Positions 7,947 through 15,952 of a stretch of DNA of 18,203 bases are shown piece by piece. The notes under the pieces are model-generated. The model was not told where the DNA came from. It ran no database searches and saw only the letters and a list, made by a program, of their open reading frames with translations. The translations under genes were made by a program, and so were the position numbers. The number at the start of each line of letters is the position of its first letter. The first letter of the stretch is position 1. The stretch spans positions 1 through 18,203 of the forward strand of contig JAEWHN010000003.1 of NCBI GenBank assembly GCA_023387775.1, in the 5' to 3' direction. Source of the stretch: Pseudomonadota bacterium (lineage in GTDB: Bacteria; Pseudomonadota; Alphaproteobacteria; Rhizobiales; Rhizobiaceae).

Positions 7947-9077
7947 CTATTTGTCGGCCGGCTTGGGGTTGGGTTGGTCGGTCGGCTGGACAGTATTGTT
8001 GATGCGGACCGGCACACCGTTGCGCAGCTTCAACTGCCCCGCCGTGACCACGACCTCGCCGGGCTTTATGCCTTCGGTGACCGCGACCTGATCGCCCCTC
8101 GTGGGGCCTGTGGTGACGAACGCCTGCCGCGCAACGAGTTGCGGCTGGCCATTGGCATCGTTGCCCTCATTATCCACCAGATAGGCGATGTTGCCATAGG
8201 AGTTGTAGGCGATCGCGGTCTGCGGAACCGTGACGTATTTCTGCGGCGCGGCGATATCGATGTCGACGGTGGCGAACATGCCCGGAAGCAGCAGCTTGTC
8301 CTTGTTCTGCACCGTGGCGCGCATCTGGACGTTTCGCGACGTGGTGTCGACCTGGGCGTTGATGGCCGAGATCTTGCCGCTGAATTTGCGATCCGGGAAG
8401 GTGTCGACCTTGGCCATCACTGCCTGGCCGACCTTGATCTGCGCCAAGGCCTGCTGCGGCACGTAGAAGTCGATGAAGATCGGATCGAGTTGCTGCAGGT
8501 TTACCACGGGGGTACCCGCGGGCAGGTATTGTCCGATGTCGACCTGGCGGATGCCGAGCCGCCCCGCAAACGGCGCCTTGATGGACTTGTAGTCGACCAA
8601 AGCCTCCTGCTGCGCCACCATGGCCTGCGCGTTCAGCATGTTGGCCCTGTCGGTGTCGACTGTCTGCCTGCTGATGGCGCTGGTTTTGACCAGCGTGCTG
8701 TCTCGCTCATAGACGAGCTTGTTCAGCGCGGCCGTCGCCTTCAGCGCATCGAGGCGGGCGATGTCGTCATCCGCCATAAGCTGGACCAGCAGGTCTCCTT
8801 CCTTGACGTCCGCGCCGGATTCGAAGTGGATTGCCGAGACCATCCCCGGCACCTGGCCGCTGATGTTGGCGCCGTTGACCGCGCGCACGCTGCCGACAGC
8901 CTCGAACTGGCTTCGCCACTCCTCGGAGCGGGCGACCGTGGTCGAGACCGTCTGTGGCGGATTGGCCAGCGAGGCCATTACCTTGCGGATCATCGACGAC
9001 CTGAACGACTCGAAGCCGAAGATGCCGGCCAGGAACACACCCGTCAGGAGCAGCATGATGATCATGCGCTTCACCAT
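7947..9077 (-). CDS. RND efflux periplasmic adaptor (membrane fusion protein)
   Basis: This 376-residue adaptor starts at the ATG at 9077, which has GGAAGGA eight bases upstream; the longer open frame to 9188 lacks such a site. The N-terminus has a single hydrophobic anchor (about 5-20) and no lipobox cysteine, so it is probably inner-membrane-anchored through a helix. A lipoyl/barrel-sandwich half-motif follows (GQVPGMVSAIHFESGADVKEGDLLVQL). Then come a coiled-coil hairpin (about 90-140), the second lipoyl half (KAPFAGRLGIRQVDIGQYLPAGTPVV), a beta-barrel and a membrane-proximal domain (GIKPGEVVVTAGQLKLRNGVPV). It couples the RND pump downstream to an outer-membrane duct, presumably a TolC-like protein encoded elsewhere. 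The C-terminal tail is rich in proline and lysine. Confidence 0.94.
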   Translation of the reverse strand: MVKRMIIMLLLTGVFLAGIFGFESFRSSMIRKVMASLANPPQTVSTTVARSEEWRSQFEAVGSVRAVNGANISGQVPGMVSAIHFESGADVKEGDLLVQLMADDDIARLDALKATAALNKLVYERDSTLVKTSAISRQTVDTDRANMLNAQAMVAQQEALVDYKSIKAPFAGRLGIRQVDIGQYLPAGTPVVNLQQLDPIFIDFYVPQQALAQIKVGQAVMAKVDTFPDRKFSGKISAINAQVDTTSRNVQMRATVQNKDKLLLPGMFATVDIDIAAPQKYVTVPQTAIAYNSYGNIAYLVDNEGNDANGQPQLVARQAFVTTGPTRGDQVAVTEGIKPGEVVVTAGQLKLRNGVPVRINNTVQPTDQPNPKPADK

Positions 9078-9257
9078 CGCGCATATCCTTCCAACCAGAA
9101 GGCTGCCGCAGAGCCGGTTCCGCTGGCCCCGGAGCCTCAAGGCTTCGACGGCGGCACAACGGGATCGAGCGCGCGGCTTGCCTGCCATTTGCTCGTCTTC
9201 GCCAATACCTAGGAAGGCGGGTGCGCCTGTGCCAGCCCCATTTCAGACGGGTGGCCG

Positions 9258-9283
9258 CCCTGGCTGCAAATTCGCTGCCAGGG
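9258..9283 (-). terminator. Stem-loop downstream of the phosphoglycerol transferase gene
   Basis: CCCTGGC (9258-9264) pairs exactly with GCCAGGG (9277-9283), with two further inner pairs after a mismatch, about 60 bases past the stop of the leftward sulfatase-type gene. There is no T-run, so it is a possible terminator or 3'-end structure only. The rest of the 264-bp gap (9078-9341) shows nothing recognisable apart from the adaptor's ribosome-binding site. Confidence 0.35.
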
Positions 9284-9341
9284 AATTGGGACTTCGGATA
9301 GGAGAAGTTCGCCGGGCGCCGAGCCCGCGGGCCGCCAGTTT

Positions 9342-11339
9342 TCAGTTCGATCCGGCATACCAGGGCGCAACCAGCTCGCCGGCTTTGAATTGCCTTGACG
9401 CGGTCTGGTAGTAGGCGATGGCCTCCTCGCGCAGCTGCGCATCCACGCCCGCCGGCGTCATCTCGAAAGTGTCCGGATCGACGGCAAAGCTCTCGACCAC
9501 CTTGCCCGGCTTCAGCACGGTCAGCAGGTCGTTCTTGTAGTAGCCCAGCGACTGATAGTTGCTGACGAACACGCCCCGCGGCGCCCCTTGCAGCTCGCGC
9601 ACCGAACGGCCGAAGAAGAAGCCCTCTCCGGGCTGCCCGAGTATGTCGAGCAATGTCGGGGGCACGTCGATCTGGCTGATATTGCCGGATATGCGGCCTG
9701 GCTTCACGATTTCCGGGCCATAGAAGACCATCGGAATGTGATAGCCGGCAACCGGCAGCTCCACCTTGCCGGCCACCGAAGCGCAATGGTCGGCGACGAC
9801 AACAAACAGCGTGTCCTTGAACCACTCTCTCTGAGCGGCCTCGTCGAGGAAGCGGCCGATCGCGTAGTCGGTATACTTCACGCCGCCCTCTCGGCCGCCG
9901 GGTGACGGGACGTCGATGCGCCCGTCAGGATAGGTGTAGGGACGGTGGTTGGAGGTGGTCATGACCTGCACGAAGTGCGGCTTCTCGGCCGCCCCCGGCG
10001 TGGAGAGCAATGCGTCGACATTCGCGAACAACCCTTCGTCGGCCACGCCCCAGATGTTCTCGGCCGGGATCGTGTCAGCCGGAAAATCGGTACGATCGAG
10101 AACGGCGTAGTCGTTGCCTGAATAGTAGGCGGCCATGTTGTCGAAATAGCTGTAGCCGCCATAGACAAAGACCGAAGCGAAGCCCTGGTGGGCGAGTATT
10201 GCGCCAATGGTGGTGAGTTGCCCGTTGTTCGGCCGGCGCACGATGGCCTGGCCGGGAACGGGCGGGGTGCCCAGCGTTGTGGCCTCGAGGCCGCGCACAG
10301 TGCGTGTTCCGGTGGCAAACAGGCGATCGAAGAGCAGGCCCTTGGCGGCGATACGGTCGATGTTGGGCGTCCAGCCAGGCTTGCCGCCGAGCGCGCCGAC
10401 AAATTCACCTGACAGGCTCTCGACCGTGATCATGACGACGTGCCTTGGCCGCCGCAGAAGAAAGTCCGGCAGCGGACGTGCAGCCGGAGCCTCGGCCAGC
10501 ACGTCTATTGCGCCTCCAAGCCGCTTGACGCCGAGTTGCCGCAGGATCGCCTTGGCCTGGTCGTCGGGAATGGTCGCGTAGAAGCGATCATAGTCGAGCT
10601 CGTTGCGCCGGAACGCGGCGGCGAGGCTGTATAGCCCGTTGCCCGAGAGCTCGTCCGCATAGTTGTTCCCCGAACCGTACATCTGGTCGAGATTGGTGAG
10701 GCTGTAGGCGGCGAGCGGCCACAGAACCAGCAGCGCCGCGAGATAAAGTCTGGTGCGGGCGCTATACCGCCCTGTCTCGATGCCGCGCAGCCATCCTCGC
10801 GTCGCCCAGACGGCAATTGCTGCCACAGCGCCGATGACGGCCAGCAGCGTGTTCACGGGATAGGATTCCCGGATGTTGCCGATCACCTCCTGCGTGTAGA
10901 TCAGGTAGTCCAAGGCGATGAAATTGTAGCGGGTGGAGAACTCCAGCCAGAAGAAGAACTCGCCGACCGCGCCGAAAAGCAGCGCGGCGATCAGCAGCCA
11001 CGCCACGAAACGTCCGAGATGGACATGGAAGCGGGTTTGCCGCCATCTCTCGGGCGTGAGCACCGCAACGATCAGAAACGGGATCAGCAAGACGCCTATC
11101 GTCGCCAGGTCGAACCACAGCCCGCGTAAAAAAATGCCGGGCCAAGTACTGACGGGAGCATTGTCGAGCCCGGTGAATAGCGTGAGGACGATGCGCGTGC
11201 CGAGAAATATTACAAAAGCTGCGGCGCCGTAAAGCGCTGGCAACGTGTTCCATAGATCACGCAATCTGTTGCCGGATCGAAGGACACTCAGTGAAATAGC
11301 CAAGATGTATCTCTCGCTGAATTTCCAAACCGTGATCAA
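9342..11339 (-). CDS. LTA synthase family protein / phosphoglycerol transferase (sulfatase fold)
   Basis: Up to 665 residues. About five membrane helices occupy residues 35-215, then an extracytoplasmic alkaline-phosphatase/sulfatase-fold domain (about 295-600). Visible active-site elements are E307 (MITVESLSGEF), the candidate threonine nucleophile in GTRTVRGLEA (about 347), H465 in SNHRPY, and D517-H518 in VVVADHCAS. In this family the threonine carries a phosphoglycerol intermediate taken from phosphatidylglycerol. In rhizobia such enzymes (OpgB/CgmB-like) can decorate periplasmic glucans, so glucan or lipid modification is likely but inferred. The start is uncertain: no ATG exists between the upstream stop (11376-11378) and the first helix. 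TTG at 11339 is the longest option; TTG at 11303 has a better GAGAGA ribosome site. Confidence 0.88.
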   Translation of the reverse strand: MITVWKFSERYILAISLSVLRSGNRLRDLWNTLPALYGAAAFVIFLGTRIVLTLFTGLDNAPVSTWPGIFLRGLWFDLATIGVLLIPFLIVAVLTPERWRQTRFHVHLGRFVAWLLIAALLFGAVGEFFFWLEFSTRYNFIALDYLIYTQEVIGNIRESYPVNTLLAVIGAVAAIAVWATRGWLRGIETGRYSARTRLYLAALLVLWPLAAYSLTNLDQMYGSGNNYADELSGNGLYSLAAAFRRNELDYDRFYATIPDDQAKAILRQLGVKRLGGAIDVLAEAPAARPLPDFLLRRPRHVVMITVESLSGEFVGALGGKPGWTPNIDRIAAKGLLFDRLFATGTRTVRGLEATTLGTPPVPGQAIVRRPNNGQLTTIGAILAHQGFASVFVYGGYSYFDNMAAYYSGNDYAVLDRTDFPADTIPAENIWGVADEGLFANVDALLSTPGAAEKPHFVQVMTTSNHRPYTYPDGRIDVPSPGGREGGVKYTDYAIGRFLDEAAQREWFKDTLFVVVADHCASVAGKVELPVAGYHIPMVFYGPEIVKPGRISGNISQIDVPPTLLDILGQPGEGFFFGRSVRELQGAPRGVFVSNYQSLGYYKNDLLTVLKPGKVVESFAVDPDTFEMTPAGVDAQLREEAIAYYQTASRQFKAGELVAPWYAGSN

Positions 11340-11490
11340 TTGTTGCGCTTGTAAAATGCTTTCGACAATGCAGCGCTAAAGATACTCAAGCCATTTTTTT
11401 GAGAACGGCGGCATGTTCGAGCCAAAGCCATCACTTGCCCGTGCCGGGAACGCACCTTGTCGATTGACGCGGGAGGCGGCTCGCCGCATG

Positions 11491-11504
11491 TTGCCGGCCG
11501 GCAA
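11491..11504. repeat. 14-bp perfect palindrome between divergent genes
   Basis: TTGCCGGCCGGCAA is fully symmetrical and lies in the 229-bp gap between the leftward sulfatase-type gene and the rightward VanZ-like gene. It could be an operator; nothing else recognisable is seen in this gap. Confidence 0.35.
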
Positions 11505-11568
11505 AGCAGGAGCTAGAGCGTGAGGCAGTTTCAACATCCCGGTCTGCCGGTTGGCACACTTGCTTGAA

Positions 11569-11907
11569 ATGATGGCCCGTCTCGCGCGCCCGGCCGCATG
11601 GCTTCTGCTGGCGGCCATATGTTTCGTTACGCTTGCGCCCATCGAGCTGCGCCCCACCACGAGCGAACCCGCCGACTTCGAGCGCATTTTCGCCTTCGCC
11701 GCTCTCGGCCTGATTTTCGCACTCGGCTATCCCAGGCACTGGGTTCTGGTCGTATGCCTGGTGGCCGGAGCCGCCTTCGCGTTCGAGTTTGCGCAGATTT
11801 TCGCGTCCACACGCCATGCCCGCCTGGAAGATGCCACGGTGAAGGCGCTCGGCGGCGGCGGCGGCGTGCTTGCCGGCATGGTCGTGAACCGGATGGCCCG
11901 GCACTAG
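11569..11907 (+). CDS. VanZ-like small membrane protein
   Basis: This protein of about 112 residues has three or four hydrophobic segments (AWLLLAAICFVTLAPIELRP, FAFAALGLIFALGY, WVLVVCLVAGAAFAFEFAQ, VLAGMVV). It has the VanZ-like pattern of an early 'P-I-E-L-R' loop followed by EFAQIFASTRHARLEDATVKALGG near the C-terminus, as in rhizobial VanZ-family proteins. VanZ itself gives low-level teicoplanin resistance, but the role of these short relatives is unknown. ATG at 11569 or the adjacent one at 11572 is chosen over the TTG at 11551, since neither has a strong ribosome site and ATG is preferred. It is divergent from the LTA-synthase-like gene, which hints at a shared envelope role. Confidence 0.72.
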   Translation: MMARLARPAAWLLLAAICFVTLAPIELRPTTSEPADFERIFAFAALGLIFALGYPRHWVLVVCLVAGAAFAFEFAQIFASTRHARLEDATVKALGGGGGVLAGMVVNRMARH

Positions 11908-12101
11908 CCCGGTTTGCCGAGGGCGCAACTGGAAGGCTACGACGCGCAACCTTTCTTCCGCATGATCGTTTTAGTCGCGGGTAAGAAGGTCCGAAATCTG
12001 GCCCACGCTTGCTGCGCCTTGCGGGACCGAAGCGGAGACGGACACGCCAGCAATCACGCCCCGGAAGGCGCAGCTGATCGCGACCCGCGCGGAGGCAGGC
12101 C

Positions 12102-12398
12102 ATGAATCACCATTTGTTGTTTGGCAACCCGGTACGGCTCTTCGTGGAGAACCAGTTCACGGAAATCCATGACGTCGATGAAGCTTTGCGCTTTCTCGAC
12201 CATTGGCCCTTAGCTCGCCGGGGGCCGGTCTACCACTGCGCGGTAAACTGCTGCCATGCAGCCATCGTGTCCGGGCTATCGGTGGACGATGTGGAAAAAT
12301 CGTTTGAGAGCTTTGCCCGCATCACCGGCATATTGGCCGATACCGCAGCGCCCCGCACGACAATGGGCAAGGGCGAGACGAAACCGCTGACGAAGTAG
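12102..12398 (+). CDS. DUF982 domain-containing protein
   Basis: This is a small soluble protein of 98 residues starting at the ATG at 12102, with GGAGG seven bases upstream. It has the DUF982 layout: a short beta segment (VRLFVENQFTEIHDVDEALRFLDHWP), then G-PVYHCAVNCCHAAIVSG and a helical FESFARITGIL segment. The domain is common and often multicopy in rhizobia, and its function is unknown. Adjacent cysteines (CC, about residues 49-50) are visible but no metal site can be argued. The 194 bp upstream hold no recognisable feature beyond the ribosome-binding site, and a hairpin follows the stop. Confidence 0.8.
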   Translation: MNHHLLFGNPVRLFVENQFTEIHDVDEALRFLDHWPLARRGPVYHCAVNCCHAAIVSGLSVDDVEKSFESFARITGILADTAAPRTTMGKGETKPLTK

Positions 12399-12417
12399 AA
12401 AGAGCCGAGCCGCAATA

Positions 12418-12452
12418 GCCGGAAAGCCCCGCCCTTGGGTCTGCTTTCCGGC
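12418..12452. terminator. Bidirectional hairpin terminator between convergent genes
   Basis: GCCGGAAAGC (12418-12427) and GCTTTCCGGC (12443-12452) form a perfect 10-bp stem. CCC and GGG inside the loop can extend it past a small bulge. On the plus strand it is followed by a T-rich tail (GGTTGTTTGGTT). It sits between the DUF982 stop (12398) and the amidase stop (12464), so it can end both transcripts, including the six-gene leftward operon. Confidence 0.75.
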
Positions 12453-12463
12453 CGGTTGTTTGG

Positions 12464-13240
12464 TTAGAGCCTGAGATCGGCCAGATATGAATTGGCGGCC
12501 GCCGATTCCGCATAAGCGGCGGGATCGATTTCGGCGACGAGCAGTGCCTCGTCGTTCCGCCCGCCCTCGGCAAGCAAGCTGCCGTCGGGTGCCGCGACCA
12601 CGGAGAGGCCGGCATAGGAAACCAGCGCATCGCTTCCGCAGAGGTTCACATAGGCAACGTGGATCTGGTTCTCGAAGGCCCGCACAGGGATCATCTTGCG
12701 TGCGATGAGCTCATCATGGTCGCTGACCGGCAAGGCTGTCGGCGCCACCACCAGCTCCACCCCGGCCTGCGCCAGGCAGCGGACATTCTCGGGGAACTCG
12801 ACATCGTAACAGATCAGCAGGCCGATGCGCGTGCCGCGATGGTCGATGACATGGGCCGCGGGCTGCTCGGGCACGAACAGGCTGCGCTCGTATGGCCCGT
12901 AGAGATGCGACTTGCGGTAGACGCTGCGCGTGCCGAGCCCGTCGACATAAAGAGCGCTGTTGTAGATCACCTCGCCGTCGCGCTCGGCAAAGCCGGTGAC
13001 GATGGCCACGCCCGTCTCGTCCGAGATTGCGGCCAGCCGCCGGGCAAGCTCGCCATCGGCCGGCTCCGCCAGGGTGCGGATCGCCTCGCCGGCGCCATAG
13101 CCGGTGACGGCAAGCTCGGGCGCAGCCAACAGGCTTGCACCGGCTGCGGCCGCCGCGCGTGCGGCACGTTCGATCCGTGCGAGATTGGCCGCGGTGTCCC
13201 CCGCGACAGCCTGCATCTGAAGTGCGGCGAACTTCATCAT
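12464..13240 (-). CDS. Nitrilase-superfamily amidase (DavA-like, 5-aminopentanamidase branch)
   Basis: This 258-residue carbon-nitrogen hydrolase has the full catalytic triad: E42 (LLAAPELAVTGY), K110 (YRKSHLYG) and C144 (GLLICYDVEFPE). The run YRKSHLYGPYERSLFVPEQ, EFPENVRCLA, RAFENQ and the C-terminal SYLADLRL resemble 5-aminopentanamidase (DavA) and related short amidases, which hydrolyse omega-substituted aliphatic amides to acids plus ammonia. The ATG at 13240 has GGAGG four bases upstream and overlaps the permease stop (ATGATGA); the long open frame further upstream is a shadow of the permease. It is the last gene of the operon. With a ureohydrolase and a polyamine-type importer in the unit, 4-guanidinobutyramide is a plausible substrate; N-carbamoylputrescine is less likely because no agmatine deiminase is seen. 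Confidence 0.9.
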   Translation of the reverse strand: MMKFAALQMQAVAGDTAANLARIERAARAAAAAGASLLAAPELAVTGYGAGEAIRTLAEPADGELARRLAAISDETGVAIVTGFAERDGEVIYNSALYVDGLGTRSVYRKSHLYGPYERSLFVPEQPAAHVIDHRGTRIGLLICYDVEFPENVRCLAQAGVELVVAPTALPVSDHDELIARKMIPVRAFENQIHVAYVNLCGSDALVSYAGLSVVAAPDGSLLAEGGRNDEALLVAEIDPAAYAESAAANSYLADLRL

Positions 13241-14040
13241 TTCCCCTCCGAGCCCAGTGCGCCGAGCAGTTTTCTGATGTCCCCGAACCTGGCGATCAGC
13301 CCGAAGACGAGGGCCGCGATCGCCACGAAGAATACCGACACCGAAGCCATGGTCGGCGTATAGCCGTAGCGCAGCGCGTTGAAGATCTTGATCGGCAGCG
13401 TCTCCATCGTGAATCCGATTGTCATGTAGGCCACGATGTATTCGTTGAGCGACAGGACGAAGGCGAAGGCGTAGCCCGACACCAGGTAAGGCAGGATGAG
13501 CGGCAGCACCACGGTGCGGGCCACGGTGCGGTCGTCGGCGCCCATGGTCGACGCCGCCTCGACCAGCGAGGTGTCGATCGAGGCGAAGCCCAGCGAAAGC
13601 GTGACCAGCGGCAAGGTGACGAAGAAGATCGCGTGGCTGATCGCCGCCGTCCAGGGCTGACCGTAGAAGCCGGTGGTGGCCCAGAATGTGAGGAAGCCGA
13701 GCGCGGTGATGACCGGCGGCAGGATGAACGGCGCCACGCCAAGCAGCTGGAAGATGCGCGCCCAAGGGGCATTGCGCCGCCACAGGAACCAGCTCAGCGG
13801 CAGGGCGATGGACACCGCCACCGCGGCGGAGGACAGCGCCAGCAGCACCGAGGCGATGAGCGCACTGCGCCATTCCGCGTCGGTGAAGATCTGCGAATAC
13901 CAGGCGAGCGAGAAGCCCTTGGGCGGGAAGGCAAGGTCCTGCTTGGCGTTCACTGAAACGCCGAGCACGACGATTAGCGGCGCGGCGAGAAAAAGCGCCA
14001 CGACGACGAAATAGAGCCTGCGAAGCCAGTTCTGGGTCAT
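13237..14040 (-). CDS. ABC transporter permease (PotC-like)
   Basis: This is an inner-membrane permease of 267 residues with about six helices. It has the binding-protein-dependent transport EAA loop, EAASTMGADDRTVARTVVLPLILP (around 165-188), which contacts the ATPase. It belongs to the spermidine/putrescine (PotC/YdcV-like) group by length and by its place after a PotB-like permease. The ATG at 14040 overlaps the preceding permease stop by ATGA and has GAAGGAG eight bases upstream, so translation is coupled. Substrate specificity lies in the binding protein and is not shown by this gene. Confidence 0.93.
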   Translation of the reverse strand: MTQNWLRRLYFVVVALFLAAPLIVVLGVSVNAKQDLAFPPKGFSLAWYSQIFTDAEWRSALIASVLLALSSAAVAVSIALPLSWFLWRRNAPWARIFQLLGVAPFILPPVITALGFLTFWATTGFYGQPWTAAISHAIFFVTLPLVTLSLGFASIDTSLVEAASTMGADDRTVARTVVLPLILPYLVSGYAFAFVLSLNEYIVAYMTIGFTMETLPIKIFNALRYGYTPTMASVSVFFVAIAALVFGLIARFGDIRKLLGALGSEGK

Positions 14041-14891
14041 GCCGCATGCTCCTTCCGGCCGACGAGCAGGGTGAGGCCCACCAGCGCCAGCGAAATCAGC
14101 ACCAGGAACACCGCCATGGCCGCCGCGAAAGGCATGTTGGACTGGTAGATGGCCTGGTCGGTGATGAGCACCGAAAGCGTCCAGTGGCTCGGACGGCCCA
14201 GTATCTGGGGCAGCAGGTAGGAGCCGAGGGCGAAGACGAAGACCATGATCAGCGTGGCCACCAGCGTGTTGCGCAAGGCAGGTGTCACCACGTTGAAGAA
14301 GGCGCGCAGCGGCGAAGCGCCGAGCGTGCGCGCGGCCTCGAGCAAGGTCGGATCAAGCCGCACCAGGGCTGGGTAAAGCACCAGTATCGTATAGGGCATC
14401 GCCTGGTAGACCATGCCGGTCAGCACCGCGCCGAAGCCCGGCAACAGCGCCTGCGGCTGGGACATCAGGCCAACCGCCACGAGAAGATTGGTGATACCGG
14501 CCGTGCGCGAGAAAAGCGTGGACCAGCTGAAGCCGATGATGACTTCCGACAGCGACAGCACCGAAAGCAGGCAGACCAGCCATACCGTCTGCACCTTTCG
14601 CGAGCACTTGGTGAGCAGGAAGGTGAAGGGGAAGGCGATCGCCACGCAGCAGATGGCCACCATGACCGCGAGCATCAGCGAAAAGCCGAGCACCGAGCCG
14701 AAGAACGTCGACAGGAAGCGGGCGTAATTGTCGAACACGAAGTCCGGCGTGTAGAAGCCGGCCGGATTGCGCTTGAAGAAACTGACCGCGATCATGGTGG
14801 AGAACGGCACCACGAAGAAGACGACCAGCATCACCGCCGGATAGAGCAGCGGCCCGTAGTCGGCCAAAGATCTGGGCGCTTCGCGTCTCAT
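14037..14891 (-). CDS. ABC transporter permease (PotB-like)
   Basis: The product has 284 residues, with an N-terminal helix (LLYPAVMLVVFFVVPFSTMI), a periplasmic loop and five further helices. The cytoplasmic EAA loop EAARTLGASPLRAFFNVVTPAL lies around 185-206. It pairs with the next gene to form the heterodimeric channel of a polyamine/opine-type importer. The ATG at 14891 overlaps the ATPase stop (ATGA, 14888-14891), and its own stop overlaps the next permease in the same way. A KRNPAGFYTPDFVFDNYARFL segment in the first loop is typical of this subgroup. Confidence 0.93.
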   Translation of the reverse strand: MRREAPRSLADYGPLLYPAVMLVVFFVVPFSTMIAVSFFKRNPAGFYTPDFVFDNYARFLSTFFGSVLGFSLMLAVMVAICCVAIAFPFTFLLTKCSRKVQTVWLVCLLSVLSLSEVIIGFSWSTLFSRTAGITNLLVAVGLMSQPQALLPGFGAVLTGMVYQAMPYTILVLYPALVRLDPTLLEAARTLGASPLRAFFNVVTPALRNTLVATLIMVFVFALGSYLLPQILGRPSHWTLSVLITDQAIYQSNMPFAAAMAVFLVLISLALVGLTLLVGRKEHAA

Positions 14892-15925
14892 TTTTCGAGC
14901 ACCACGCAGCTTTCAGCCGGCAGCACGACACCGACCGCCGAACCGGCCGCAACGTTTGGCCGTTCGCGCGGCGTGGCGACCGCGATGATGGTCTTGTCGC
15001 CGGCCTCGACGAAGGTCTCGATGGTGCCGCCGAGGTCACGCACGAAGGTGACCTTGCCGGTTATGGCGCCGTCGCCGGGCGAGGTCAGGCGCACGTCTTC
15101 CGGACGAATTGAAACCTGGGCCTTTTTCACGCCCGTGGACAGAGCAAGGCCGGGAACAGCCGTGCCGAGCACCACCGCACGGCCGGCACTGTCGGCCTCG
15201 ACCGGCAGTAGATTGGTCATGCCGATGAAGTCGGCGACGAAGGCGTCGGCCGGCCTGCGATAGATCTCGATCGGCGCGGCGGCCTGCCTGATCCGGCCCT
15301 CGCCCATCACCACCACCAGGTCGGCCATGGTCATGGCTTCGCGCTGGTCGTGGGTGACGACGATGGTGGTGATGCCTAGCTTCTGCTGGAGCTGGCGCAG
15401 CTCGACCTGCATGGCCTCGCGCAGCTTGGCGTCGAGCGCCGACAGCGGCTCGTCGAGGAGGAAGAGCTTTGGCGACAGGGCGAGCGCGCGGGCGATCGCC
15501 ACGCGCTGGCGCTGGCCGCCGGAAAGTTTCGAGACCGGCCGCTCGGCATAGCCGGTGAGGTGGATGAGCGCGAGAAGCTCCTCGACGCGCTTCCTGCGGG
15601 TCGCCTTGTCGACGCCGCGGATGCGCAGAGGGTAGCCGATATTGTCGCCGACATTGAGATGCGGGAACAGCGCCAGTGACTGGAACACCATCCCGAAGTC
15701 ACGCTTGTGCGTCGGGACGGGCGTCATGTCCCTGCCGCCGAGCAGGATGCCGCCGCTTGACGGCTCCTCCAGACCCGCGATCATCCGCAGCAGCGTGGTC
15801 TTGCCGCAGCCGGACGGGCCCAGCATGCAGACGAAGGTGCCGTTCGGAATCTCCAAGGATACGTCGTCGACCGCCGTGAAGTCACCGAAGCGCTTGGAGA
15901 CGTTCTGCAACTGGAGTGCGCTCAT
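14888..15925 (-). CDS. ABC transporter ATP-binding protein (PotA-like)
   Basis: This 345-residue importer ATPase has Walker A (GPSGCGKTT), Q-loop (VFQSLALFP), signature LSGGQRQRVAIARAL, Walker B (LFLLDEPLSALD) and H-loop (VVTHDQ). A C-terminal TOBE-type regulatory domain (about 230-345) contains VSIRPEDVRL. The chosen ATG at 15925 begins MSALQLQNVSKRFG, the normal family N-terminus. An in-frame ATG 12 codons upstream (15961) lies inside the intercistronic stem-loop and lacks a ribosome site. The ribosome site for 15925 is also weak, which fits lower output than the binding protein. It powers uptake through the two permeases encoded directly downstream. Confidence 0.93.
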   Translation of the reverse strand: MSALQLQNVSKRFGDFTAVDDVSLEIPNGTFVCMLGPSGCGKTTLLRMIAGLEEPSSGGILLGGRDMTPVPTHKRDFGMVFQSLALFPHLNVGDNIGYPLRIRGVDKATRRKRVEELLALIHLTGYAERPVSKLSGGQRQRVAIARALALSPKLFLLDEPLSALDAKLREAMQVELRQLQQKLGITTIVVTHDQREAMTMADLVVVMGEGRIRQAAAPIEIYRRPADAFVADFIGMTNLLPVEADSAGRAVVLGTAVPGLALSTGVKKAQVSIRPEDVRLTSPGDGAITGKVTFVRDLGGTIETFVEAGDKTIIAVATPRERPNVAAGSAVGVVLPAESCVVLEK

Positions 15926-15952
15926 GCCGTAGCCCGTGCTGGAGGAACCTCG

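Noticed and set aside
9078..9188. 37-residue N-terminal extension of the RND adaptor
   Set aside because: It is Arg-rich with no ribosome site at its start; GGAAGGA points to the ATG at 9077, which begins directly with the membrane anchor.
7923..9212. Open frame of 429 codons on the plus strand
   Set aside because: Antisense to the RND adaptor, whose domains are clear; the translation has no recognisable motif.
11376..11687. Small minus-strand frame ending just before the sulfatase-type gene
   Set aside because: Mostly antisense to the VanZ-like gene and composed of a low-complexity Ala/Arg/Ser sequence; no family resemblance.
13241..14047. N-terminal extension of the amidase frame, which would make a 527-residue protein
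   Set aside because: This part is the PotC-like permease gene read in another frame; the amidase has its own ribosome site and ATG at 13240.
14046..15263. Open frame of 405 codons on the plus strand
   Set aside because: Antisense to the permease and ATPase genes; low-complexity charged translation.
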